Origin: Glebionis coronaria
Taxonomy: Eukaryota; Streptophyta; Magnoliopsida; Asterales; Asteraceae
Reading direction: 5' to 3'
Assembly: GCA_025667525.1 (NCBI GenBank)
Contig: CM046882.1
Location: 505,308,792 to 505,372,791, forward strand
DNA length: 64,000 nt
Shown here: piece after piece, positions 31,087 through 41,882 of the stretch
Layout of the letters: each line of letters begins with the position of its first letter
Position numbering within the stretch: position 1 is the stretch's first letter
The notes under the pieces: model-generated
Told to the model about the DNA's origin: nothing
Database searches by the model: none
What the model saw: only the letters and a program-made list of their open reading frames with translations
Program-made: the position numbers and the translations under genes

Positions 31087-34000
31087 ATGACTAACCCTAC
31101 CGTACAACAACTACAAGACAACAGAGCCGCCGCCATTGCTGAAGCAAAGACTCTAAAGTTTGTTCCAAACAACTTCCGTCTGAAGGAGGTATCTCACTCC
31201 ACCCATAATGGCTTTAAGGTAGGTACAGCCATGCTTGATAAATCTCACTTCAAGTATGCGCTAAGGAGAAGTGCTTCGGTGCCCTATGAATATCTTTACG
31301 AGTTCTGGGCTACCAAAGAGAGGACGTCGAACAAGATTACTTTTTCCTTGGACAACAAGCAGCAGACGCTTACTGTGTCAGATTTCAGGAAGATCTTTGG
31401 CTTTCGTCCGATTCTCAAAGGACTACCATCATACTCACCCAACCCAACCAAGGACCAGATCATGGAGATGTTCACCGCTATTGGATGTCTTGACATACGA
31501 ACCCCGTCTGAGTTTACTACCGCCAAAGTCGGCCAACCATAGAAAGCTATTTTTGGGATTCTAAGCCGATGCTTAACACCCAAAACAACTGGGTATGATG
31601 CTGTTCGTCCACCAATCATCAAGATGTTTTATGGTATGTTCAAAGGTATGGGTATTGATTATGCATCACTGCTGTGGGAGGAGTTTACTTTTCAACTCTT
31701 CACTAACACAAAGGGTAAAATTAAAACTTACCAGTACCCTAGGTTTATTAAGTTGATCATACATTACTTTATGGAAAACGATGCATCCATTAACAAGCTT
31801 GCAGGTAGTCGTCACCACATGATAGATGATGATGATTTAGTAGACTTAAGGCAGGAAACTCATTCGAATACGGTTATTCCTGGTCCCATTCCCAGTCATC
31901 TTCTGACCGATGAGATTATTGCATCCGATGATTACAAGAACTTGCTAACAGAAATTGAGAAACAACGAGCAAGCCTTCTATCAGGTGAAGACTCATCTAC
32001 CACGGTTAAAAGCAAAGGTAAAAGGAAGCAAGCAGATTTACCTGAGCCCAAAACCAAGAAGAAGAAGACAGAGGGTAAGAAAGGAAAAGGTAAGGCTGAT
32101 GAGATGCGTCTGCGTGACGAAGAAAATATTGCTGATCCTGCTCTTGAGAAAACTGAGAAACAAATAATGAAGATAGCCATTCAAAGGAGCAGGAAAGATA
32201 CTGGTGGTAGTGGTTCAGGTGTAAGAGTAGACATTGAGGATGAGTACATGGAACCTGATGATGTTGATGAGTTTGGGTCACCTGAACATTATTCCACTTC
32301 GAAGGAGCCATCAATCCCTGTTTCTACACCACCTCCTCCACCTACTCAACCTTTAACAACTCAACCTCCACCAACTCAACCCTTACCAACCAAACAGGTT
32401 TCTACACCACTTCCTCCACCACCACCAAAGCCCATCCTTAGCACCGCAGTCACAACCGAGCCTATTCCCTCAACCCAGAGCAGCTCTGCAACATCTGCAA
32501 TGGCAGCAATAGTGATGGCCGAGTTGCTGGATAAACATGTGGATAGTCAAAAGAGAGAAATGGATGTACTTCGCCAAGAGCTAAATAGAAGAGCTCAAAG
32601 TGAAGAAGCATCAAGGAAAGCTCAAGAAGAGTTGATTGCCAAGTTCGCTGCAGACATGGAAGCTACACGTAAAGCTCATGCAGAGGAACTTGCTCAGGTT
32701 AAAAAGGATGAAGCTAATAGGCATCAAGCACGAATTAAGAGACTTAAAGCTATTAAGGATGACCTTAAAGAGCAAAAAGACGCTCTTGAAGCTACTATTG
32801 AGCAGAAGGTGAAAGACTCCATTGAATCCTTAATGCCTAAACTGCGTGATGACTTGAAGACGCTTGCTGCTGACAACTTAATGATCAAATCATCCAATCC
32901 TTCCGAAGCCGCATACAAGATCGCTTATGATTTGACGGATTTTGAACTTAAGAAGATCCTCAAAGCTCGAATGAAGGAACTTGGATCGTTTGATAAATCG
33001 AGGAATCAACGGGCTCTCTTCAAAGCCCTGAATGACGCTATCATGGAGGATGATAGGTTGTTCAAGACGTTTGGAAGTGTGGTACCCTACCACATTCTCC
33101 CTGAAGAAGAAAGGGAAGAGAGCGACGAAGAAGAGGGTACTGGTGGAGAGGAGGAAGAAGAAGAAGAAGAAGATAAGAACGAGGAGGATGATGAGGATGA
33201 GAATAATGAGGATGATGATGATGATGAGAATGATGATGATGAAGATGAAAATGATGATGAGGATGAGGATGAGAATGATGATGATGAGGATGCAGATGAT
33301 GATGATAATGATGGTAATAATGGTGGTGATGGTCACCAGGAGAGTGTTAAGGGGAGCAATGCGGATAAAGGTGAACAGCGTGAGAAAGGGGATAAGGGCG
33401 CCAGCTCAAAGAAAGTGGTTAAGTCTGGCACCAAATCAATGAAAGATGCAGCACCAAAGGAGAAGTCTACATCCACGGAATCCAGACGATCGAAGTGGCA
33501 CCATGACGTGAATGCCACTACAGGGTCATCTATTCCTGGTACATTTATCCATGCATCAATACCTGTTACCACTAACCCCGTTAGTTCTTGTGTTGTTACT
33601 CCTGTGATTGCAGAATCGGTCACCGAACCTGAAGCTGCTCAACACTCACCCATCCATGACACTGCTGAAATGCCTGAATCTGAACAAGCAGATGTTCACG
33701 TCTCTACTCCTCTGCAACAAAACCCACAATCTACTATTCCTGAACCAAGCACAAGGAACTGGGAGGACACGTTGGAAATCGACGAGACTGCTCCACCACA
33801 GGCTTGGATCACGGCAGCGGCGCAGTATGATCCGATCACCGACGCCGACAAAGAAGTCTTGTACCTTCGTATCCGAAGTCCGATTGACTTATGTGCATTT
33901 CTTGCTCATGAGTATAAGACTTCGGTTACTCCATCATTGGTGAAGAAAGTACTGAAGGATAAAAGACTTCGCGCCAAAACCCGGTTGACCCAAATGGAGT

Positions 34001-35055
34001 TCGAATATTATGCCGAGGAGATACTGAAGGCTCTGAATACCGTTCAACGGCCAGGTCTTCATGAATCAGAAAGAGCTCCACCTCCAATGGATCAAGATAA
34101 TCAGATTGCTCTTGACTTCTTTGTCACCAATGATCTGGTATATCTACTGAAGGGGTCATCGAAGTACGCAACATCCCTGACCTTGCTGAAAGCTGCCAAC
34201 TGGGGGACAATACCCTTTATCGAGGAAAAGGTAAACCGACTCTGGGTCCCTAAGATAAATCGTAATTATGATATGTATGCTGTCATAGGTGCATCTCATT
34301 GGGACGAACGAGTCAGAAGGGCGTACAGGGGTTGCTGCCTAGTCAATTCTGGAAGCTCAGTCAGGTCCGATATCCGCATCTCCAGCATTTTAGGGATGAA
34401 AACAGAAGCCAAGAACGGCTATTATCATGTGACGGAGATTCGTTTAAAAAGGGAGGATGACAGGGAATACAGAATCCAGCAGGGAGATTTTTCCATCATT
34501 CGCCTTGAGGATATCGAAGATATGCTGCTTCTGATGACCAGAGATCAACTGACACATATTCCTCGTGAAGACCTGATTGCGTTGAATACAGCACTTCGTA
34601 TGTTCACACGAAGCGTTGTAATCAAGTCCCGAGTTGAAGATCTTCAGTTGGGAGTCGAAAGCTATCAGAGGAAGCTCAATTTAACCCGTCCTGTGAACCA
34701 AGTGTTACCTCAACATGTAGCAAGATGTCCCTATACCGGCATTTCTGTCCCGAATTACGGCATTTTCTACTTGAACAGTCGAGGTTTGATGAAGTTTATG
34801 AGGGTGGGGGAGCTCCACAAGTATAGTGATGGAACTCTTATACAAGTCAGAGGAAAGTTGGAGCATCTGAACTCGGGTAAGACTTTGCCAGAAATGACGG
34901 AGGATTGGCATCAAGGTTACCGGCAGATGGCGAAGTACGTGATCAAAAAGATCGATCAAAAGCTCCGTGAACGTAGGTTGATGAGGAGCTTGGAAAGATT
35001 CGTGGGTGGTAGACCATATGGAGTGCACTACAGGACACTGCAACGATCCATCTGA
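31087..35055 (+). CDS. Giant ORF of copia-4 (about 1,320 codons, one in-frame TAG)
   Basis: Starts MTNPTVQQLQDN at 31087. A TAG at 31540-31542 splits it into 151 and 1,143 residues in the same frame; a TGG to TAG change is the simplest cause. Layout: an N-terminal globular domain (to about residue 270) that resembles the putative plant transposon protein domain; a basic, NLS-like KTKKKKTEGKKGKGK (32053-32097); proline-rich tract (32320-32430); coiled coil (32520-32830); highly acidic Asp/Glu run (33110-33320); C-terminal globular domain (33790-35055) with LQLGVESYQ and FVGGRPYG. No protease, RT or integrase motif is present. I recall uncharacterised Asteraceae proteins with this layout, so a retroelement-borne family is likely; function is unknown. 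Confidence 0.8.
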
Positions 35056-37300
35056 AGGGTCGTACATTTCAGGTCACTCTATATTGGTATTATTTGTGAA
35101 TATGTATATTTGTGAATAATGTGCTTTAATGGCTTGGTGTAGTGTTAAGGTATGATAATTTTTCAAGAATTTCTCACGAGATTCTAAATCTTTCAAATAT
35201 ATCATACTAAAGCACTACAACTACCCCTTATTAACTTAAGGGGGAGCAATCATTTGTTCTATGGCCAAACATCAATTTCATTTTTACCCAAAGACCGGTT
35301 AATCCATTCAATATCCCAAATATTAATGGTTAACATTTTGGATAAGGGGAGAAAATGGGATTAAGGAGATTTAAATGATACTTGGCTAAAATGAAGAAGA
35401 CTTAAAGATTATCCAACTTAATATGTGTAAAGCACGTGTTAAGGGGGAGCGTTTTTGATGAACAAAACACCTAAGGTACAAAACTTTTGATTTCAATATC
35501 ACAAGTACTTTAGGTGATTTTCAATGATTTTTCATGGTGGCAATTCCTTCCCAAAACACGCTTAATTCACGACGGATGTGGTGACAAAAGGGTGGTAGGA
35601 ATAGGTTTAGTCCAATGATTCATCAGAGCCGATGGAATCTTCCCAAGGACAATTCCCTAGTTAGAATTAGAAGTCCTAGGAAAGATGGAGAAAGAATGTG
35701 AACGTAGCTGAATGCCGACCAAGTACTTAAGCTAGCACTGGAACAATCACAACAAGGTGCTAGTGATGACGTATTGGTAAGCATTGAAGGGGTTGAAGAA
35801 TGAAAACAAAATGTAAAGATAAAGGGTGTAAAGAAAGAAGCCCTCCTTACAACTTTAGGCAGAAACCGGGTCAATACATATGCTATTGAGGTCATTTTTG
35901 CTAATGATTCTCGGTATTGAAGAAAGACATCATGGACCCAGTGATGCAATGCACAACCCTTCCCCAGCTAACTCAAATATCTCTCAAAAGGTATTTGTTT
36001 TAATCACACGGAGATCAACACGTTATCTATTGGTTTATTCACTCCGAATAGACTGGTATTGAAAAGGTGGCACTCCTCTCCAGCCATCGCTCACTAAATC
36101 AAAACGCACAATCGAGTCTAGAGCCAAGAGATCATCAAAAGTCTCATTAGGACACTTTCCATTTATTCCTTGCTTTCTCACACACTGTGAAAAGTAAGAG
36201 ATTTTCATGAGTCCTACGCAGTATTCCTGTAATATTGCCAGAACATCCGAGTAATACGCAAGTATTACAATGAAGATGGAAATCCTGCTTGAGCCAACAT
36301 CAAACAAGCTCATGGTAGGTTACACGTGCGGTTCTTTTAGAACCAATCTTGTGAAAAACTAGAAGGTAACAGTGGTTTAATTCTTAATTGAACTTAAACT
36401 CGTTCCAGGCCTCTTCGCATTATCATATGATCTTGCCAGAACACTCAGAGTGACTCTTTATTGACCACAATGACGAGTGGAAATCCTTCTAGTGTCAACA
36501 TCAAACAGCACTTGGTAGGTAACGCGCAAGATTCTTTATGAATTGAGCTCGTGACAACTGGAAAGCAACGATGGTGAAAATCTTAATTGAAATTCACTTG
36601 TTCCAGGTTTCATGAATTGACGGCTTTTAATCACAAGGATAATTTATCCAAGTGATTCACTCTTTATGTTCGCAGTCAGCTTTGGACGGTCGAATAAAGA
36701 GAACGGGTTTACCCGCGAAATCCTGTCAGGAAGTTACTTAATTGAAACTATCCGTCACGGGTACGATATTTAATATCGTCCAACGGTCTTCACCGACCGG
36801 AGGTAAAATGCTACCGAATTAGAATAAAATGTTCAAAGCCATTTTATTCGTGTCGTTGTTGTGTACCTGTTAAAGACGGTGGCGTTGCTGTGTACCTGTT
36901 GAAGACGGTGGCGTTGCTGTGTACCAGTGAAGACGGTGGTGTTGCGGTGTACCTGTAAAAGTCGTTCCCACATGCTTATGTCTTTTGCAACAAAGTTCAG
37001 CAAAAATTCAAGAAAGTACAAGATAAAGTCTTCCGCGGTACCAAACTCTGAAGCTTTCGAGAATTCAACAAAAAAGACGTAAGTATGTGGAACATGAAGT
37101 CACGAGGAGGCAAAGTTCACAAGAAAGGCAAAGATCGCACGTGAAAGGCCAAAGAACAATGCTCTCAAGTCAAAGCCAAAAAGATCAAATCAACATATTC
37201 ACAGCAAAAGAAAGAAAAGAAGAAAAGACTACGAGCTAAAGAACGAAGACTTAGTATAGTATGCTAGGTTTAGAACTTTGTAAACGTGGAGTGACCTCCC
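35056..37300 (+). other. 3' untranslated region of copia-4 (2.2 kb)
   Basis: No gene is seen. PPT-like tracts AAGGGGGAGC occur at 35238 and 35441. From about 35450 it parallels the copia-2 3' UTR, with GAACGTAGCTGAATG and the GGAAATCCT module near 36278 and 36478. The paired hairpins (GTACGATATT..., CGGTCTTCACCG) lie at about 36761-36794. A 29-bp tandem repeat follows at 36861-36960. Confidence 0.78.
36861..36960 (+). repeat. 29-bp tandem repeat in the copia-4 3' UTR
   Basis: Three and a half copies of a unit beginning GTGTACCTGTT and containing GAAGACGGTGGCGTTGC. Copia-2 has a single related GACGGTGGCGTTGCGG (24580), so the expansion is specific to this copy. Confidence 0.88.
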
Positions 37301-37312
37301 TTAGGGGGAGAT
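37301..37312 (+). other. Polypurine tract of copia-4
   Basis: TTAGGGGGAGAT directly precedes the 3' LTR and is the same tract as in copia-2. Confidence 0.87.
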
Positions 37313-37643
37313 TGTTAGAAATACGTTTTTACGTATATTAGAAGTATCGGTCACTCCACAATAATATTCATGTTGTAATAGCTCGTAGTTAGATAATAGT
37401 TGTTAGTTACTTATTAACTTAAGTAAGAACCGGTCCATGGGCTTGTCATGGACCGGCCCAAGCCCATGTTTAGCTTGGTACTATAAATACCCCTTTCCAC
37501 TAAGGAAAGGGGTTGGTTGTTGTTCCATTTTACATTTCATATTAATAAAACCTTTCACATATTCTCTCACTTTCTCTCTCTAGTTTCTCTCACTAGAAAA
37601 CATCAACCCACTTCATAGATTCATAGGTTATCAATATTCTACA
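37313..37643 (+). repeat. 3' LTR of copia-4 (331 bp)
   Basis: Appears identical to 29982-30312 base by base. It ends TTCTACA and is followed by the GATAT duplication. Confidence 0.96.
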
Positions 37644-40600
37644 GATATCGTGAAGTCAACAAAAGATCACAAGAATGAAGCAATAACGAACACGGGAAAC
37701 AAATCCGCACATAGAACCGGACCCGAATCATGATTTTTCATTGAAGTCCTTGAAGTTTTGAAGATTGTCAAGATTGGTCCCTCATCTTTTGAAGACTTGT
37801 CATATTATACCCTTGTGAAACTCAAAATTACACAATGGGTCCCTAATATTTCAAGATTATACATGATTGGCCCTTGAAGAATGCAAACATTGCATATTAT
37901 GTCCTTGAAACAAGTGTATAAAAGTTTTTGTGGCCAATTTAGAAAAACAAAAACTTCATTATAAAGGAAATGGGAGTTGATGGCTGTTTAAACATAAAGT
38001 GAACAAAGATGGGAAATATAAGGACCATTTGTTGGCAGACAACATATCTTAAACCCACCACCCACACCCTGCCACGTAGCCCACTACCACCATCCAACCA
38101 ATCATATCACCCCTCTCATCCCTGTCACACTCCACGTCACTTTTCCCACTAACCCTATTTTTTAAACCTATTTTATTAAACTAATTTTGGAGGTAAACGT
38201 TTTTTAAACATAAAACATAATCAAACCTATACTGTTTAACCTTCCCCACACATAAACCCTAAAACCTCAATCACCCAAAAACAAGGGGTTTTCGTTTAAT
38301 AATCTCCAGATTGGTGATTAACAACCCTCTCATCCAACCCCACTCCACAAAAACCTCATGCCATGACTCTATATGGACCCCCCATGTTACCCTGCCCCTC
38401 CATATTTGGTAAAGAATGAATCACAACAGAAGATCAACGACCTGGACGTTTTTCTTTCTCCCAAAGGAACCCACCAATGGTCTAGATCAAATTGAGCAGC
38501 TGTCAACAACACAAGTGCACAAAAATCTATCCCATGATGCTTTTGACCAAGAAGACCAAGGGCAGCTTTGTCAAATTATGAACTAGGGTTTTGCATTCCT
38601 TTTAGTTTCTAGAATAGTCTTGTATCAGTATAAAATGGGTGGTTTGTACCCATTTTAACTTTGTTCCAGTTTTTGTATTTTTTTAATTATTAATGAAAAT
38701 GAAATTTTAAAATTGGGCAAATACTGAGTTCTAATTTTATTGTTTTGATTAGTCTAAATTTACATTTATTTGCAATTTAGTTTAAGTTTATCAAAGGTTT
38801 TGTTCAAGAAAAAAAAATTTGGCAAAAACTTTTTAAGACCCACGAATCTGATTCCAAACCCAAGTGAAGTGAAAGTGGACCTTGGGTAGTGGATGCAGAT
38901 TAGTGTTACTTCCTGTTGGTATACCATTTGTAGTTTTCAAGATTTTGTGTTCCAAAGTTTGATTTTTCAAAGATTTTTCTAAAATATTTTTTTTTACTTA
39001 CTGCTTACTGTAGCATAAGCTACTGATAAGCTCTTTTGACAAAAGAGTCTTATCAGTTGGTTTAGACTACTTGAAGTTTCCTTCTTTGTTGGTTGTGTTT
39101 ATGTAGGAAACAAGAAGAAACATTTCATCCCTTATTTCATTTTCATGTCATTTTTGAAGATATATGTTCTTTGGTTCTGATATAGAACCCCAACAAAGCT
39201 TCTCTACACACACATAAGCTTAAAAAGACTCTCTAGAAGGCATCAGCTTGAGAGGTATTAGGCTTGAACCCTATTGAATCGTTTTTTGAGTTTTATGTTC
39301 TTTTGTGGATTTGCTATTTGGGATTTGTGTTTTATCTGTTTTTGTGTTAATTTAAGCCTTGATTTATGTTTATTTATGTTTTTGATGCATGATAGAATAA
39401 ATTTAAATCAGTTTGAGTGATTCTGCTTAAAAATTCTTTGTTAATTTTTGGTTTTATTCAGTAAAGGGGTGTTTGGGATTAGGTTAAAAGGAAAGCAATA
39501 GACTAATCTTTGGCCTAAAACCTGTTTAAACACACTTGGGTAGGGTAGTGTTAGTTGTTTGAATGCTTGGTTTCATTTGATTTATGGTTATTTAGAGTTT
39601 GTATATTAAACAGTTTGGTTAAAATAGGCATAAAACATTCAGCAGCCTATAACTAGCTTGATTTTGATTTTTGTGGTTTCATACATTTGTATTTGTTAGA
39701 GTATCTGTTAAGTTAGGGCTTGGATATTGGTATTTGTGGTTTGGTTGGACATTGAGTAAGTTTTGGCCTGTTAAATCTCACCATTGAACCAATTGTATCA
39801 GCAAGAGTGCCCTGTTCTTGTTTATGCATATCAGTAAACTGATTGTGATCATTTTGGGTGATTGTTGTATTGAACTTGTTACTTTTGTGTTATTCTGGAC
39901 TCCCTACACTCAACTGAGTGTAGGGGTGCCCCTTGTTACATCAGAATCCATTAAACGAGTCAAAACAAGCTCCAACAATCATTCAGTTTACTTATAAGTG
40001 TTATCCGAGAACGACCTTTATTTCTTTGTTATTTGTAGTATTGCCGGATATCGGATAAAACGCGTTCTGGCAAAGTTTTTACAAGTTCAAGTCTGTTTTC
40101 TTTTTTATCTTAGATCATAGGATTAAAAGGTTTTTCTTTTGATTTAATTTGTTTTTAGGATTGTTTGGATACCAGTTTACAAGTTAGTATAAAAAGAAAA
40201 TTAAAAAAAAAGTTTTTAAAAATATTGGCATGGCCAGGACTCGAACCTGCGCCACCACTGCCAACACACAACACACTCACCAGTGCGCCTTAGGGACTTT
40301 ACTCATAAGTTTCCCTAGGGCTATTTGATAAGGTGTGTTTGTTTTTAGCTTATATATTTAAGTTCGAACCTAATAAGCTGTGTAACAGCTTATTGGTTTT
40401 GCTTTTTAGCTGTTTAACATTTTTCTTGTGTTTTTCAGTTAGTTTAAGATTTTTTGCAACTAAAATTAGATTTTTCACGTTTATAATTCATTTTTATGAA
40501 TATTTTTAGTTTAAATTTTATAAAGTAATTTAAAAATAGAAAAAAGTAGTTTAAAAATATAGAAAAATAGTTTTTAAGTTTTAAATAACATATTTGAGGT

Positions 40601-41041
40601 TTAAATTTAGAAAGTTTTCATTTTCACTCTTTTTTAATTTTATTTCATTTTGGGTTTTTTATTAAACTTTAAAAATTAATATAAAATTATTAAAAAGGGT
40701 TTGGAAATTTTTGTTTTCATTTTTGTCTTATTCATATTTTTCTTAGTCTAAATTAAATTTTTGGTGATTTTTAGAGTACTTTGGTTTTTTGTCTAGTTTT
40801 ACGATTTCGCGTGTTCTACGTCGTAGCATAGTTTTTAGTCGTAGCTCGTCTTTAATTTTTCTCTCTTTAAACCAAAAAACGACAGAATCTAAACTTGATT
40901 TATATTATATTGTCACACAACACATACACCTCCATCGAGAACGAACTTGGACTTTTCGTCTTTACGGTTTTCCTAAACCGTGTCGATTAATACTTGCCCA
41001 TTATACGTCTTTTTCCTAAAAGCGTATTTTTACCTACATCA
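37644..41041 (+). repeat. 5' LTR of gypsy-1, remaining 3.4 kb
   Basis: Resumes at the GATAT duplication (37644-37648) and runs to CATCA at 41041, colinear with 48196-51593. It contains no convincing protein gene. It holds a perfect palindrome with 11-bp arms (39902-39925), an antisense tRNA-like cassette (40226-40300), and an AT-rich 3' third. Its end has CCTAAACCGTG near 40974, shared with gypsy-2. Confidence 0.93.
40226..40300 (-). other. tRNA-like (Pol III type 2) cassette in the gypsy-1 5' LTR
   Basis: On the minus strand a B-box-like GGTTCGAGTCC (40237-40247) is preceded by an A-box-like GGCGCACTGGTGAG and followed by T runs (five, then nine T). It is not a tRNA gene because the acceptor and anticodon stems do not fold as such. 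A tRNA-derived SINE head or antisense promoter is possible. The 3' LTR (50779-50851) and gypsy-2 LTR (about 55480-55545) carry the counterpart. Confidence 0.55.
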
Positions 41042-41045
41042 ATTT

Positions 41046-41063
41046 TGGCGCCGCTGCCGGGGA
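41046..41063 (+). other. Primer-binding site of gypsy-1 (tRNA-Asp type)
   Basis: TGGCGCCGCTGCCGGGGA starts four bases after the LTR. Athila/Tat elements use TGGCGCCGTTGCCGGGGA; one base differs. Confidence 0.88.
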
Positions 41064-41882
41064 GGTGTGTTGCCTTATATATATCGTGTTTGTGTGAGTA
41101 GTGCGTTTTTACTTTTCATTTTTTGGAAAGCGTAAATATCGTACATACTCATTTTTGGTTATTTTTTTATTATATTATAATATCCAAATAAATCGTGTTT
41201 AGTTTTCCTAAACTAAACACAAAACACTCATTTTACTATATTGTAGATATCCCATTATCGTTTTCGTTTTTCTTGTGAATATTATTAATATATTGTATTT
41301 ACGTATCACAATAAATTTACAATATCTCCAAAAGCGTGAAAACGCAACCTTAATTGGGATTTCATCACTAAATTATTGTATTCGAATCCAAAACAAAAGT
41401 TTAAAGGCAAAATAGATAAATACTTTCGTGAAGCTTAATTTTGATAAACACAAACTATTAGGTGGGTATAAGGTGGTTGTATTTCACGACCTAAGGGAAA
41501 AAGGCTCTTAAGTGCTTAGCGCCACCTCGTTTCCCCCGCTCGCTTGTGCATGTTAAGAGAAAAAAGGCTAATCGAGGGTTTGCCGCCCAAGTATTATCTA
41601 CGTATACTATATTTGCTTGTTTTCAAGATTAAACCCTCTTGAGCGTTTTGGTACTCTACCAACGTTCTAAAATCATCGAAAGTGTTCACTCCACGTGATC
41701 CTTTTCATTCCTTGAGGCTCCTTTAATCGAGAGATCGATTCGAGGATAGATTTGTAGATTTGAGTCTACGTAATACACAAAAATCCAAAAAAAAATAAAA
41801 AACAATCAAAAACCAAAAAAATTGAAAAATCGAAAAACCGCAAAAAGAATCTTCTTTGTTACCCCCATCCTACGCTTAGTGC
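41064..41882 (+). other. 5' leader of gypsy-1
   Basis: AT-rich, no gene seen. An A-rich stretch at 41780-41845 precedes the gag start. Confidence 0.6.

Larger units (their letters stand above)
29982..37643 (+). mobile_element. Copia-4: pol-less LTR retrotransposon with one giant ORF
   Basis: A 7.66-kb element with 331-bp LTRs (29982-30312, 37313-37643) in which I see no difference, and the duplication GATAT. It has a primer site, a leader with a tandem array, one ORF of about 1,320 codons, a 2.3-kb 3' UTR and a polypurine tract. It lacks protease, integrase, RT and RNase H. LTR, PPT and 3' UTR resemble copia-2. The identical LTRs imply very recent movement, which must have used enzymes from elsewhere. 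Confidence 0.95.

Noticed and set aside
32890..33336. Minus-strand ORF of 148 codons, mostly Ile and Leu
   Set aside because: It is the reverse of the Asp/Glu repeat tract of the copia-4 ORF and not a membrane protein gene.
40226..40300. True tRNA gene
   Set aside because: Only A-box-like and B-box-like sequences are present. No cloverleaf, anticodon arm or acceptor pairing can be drawn.
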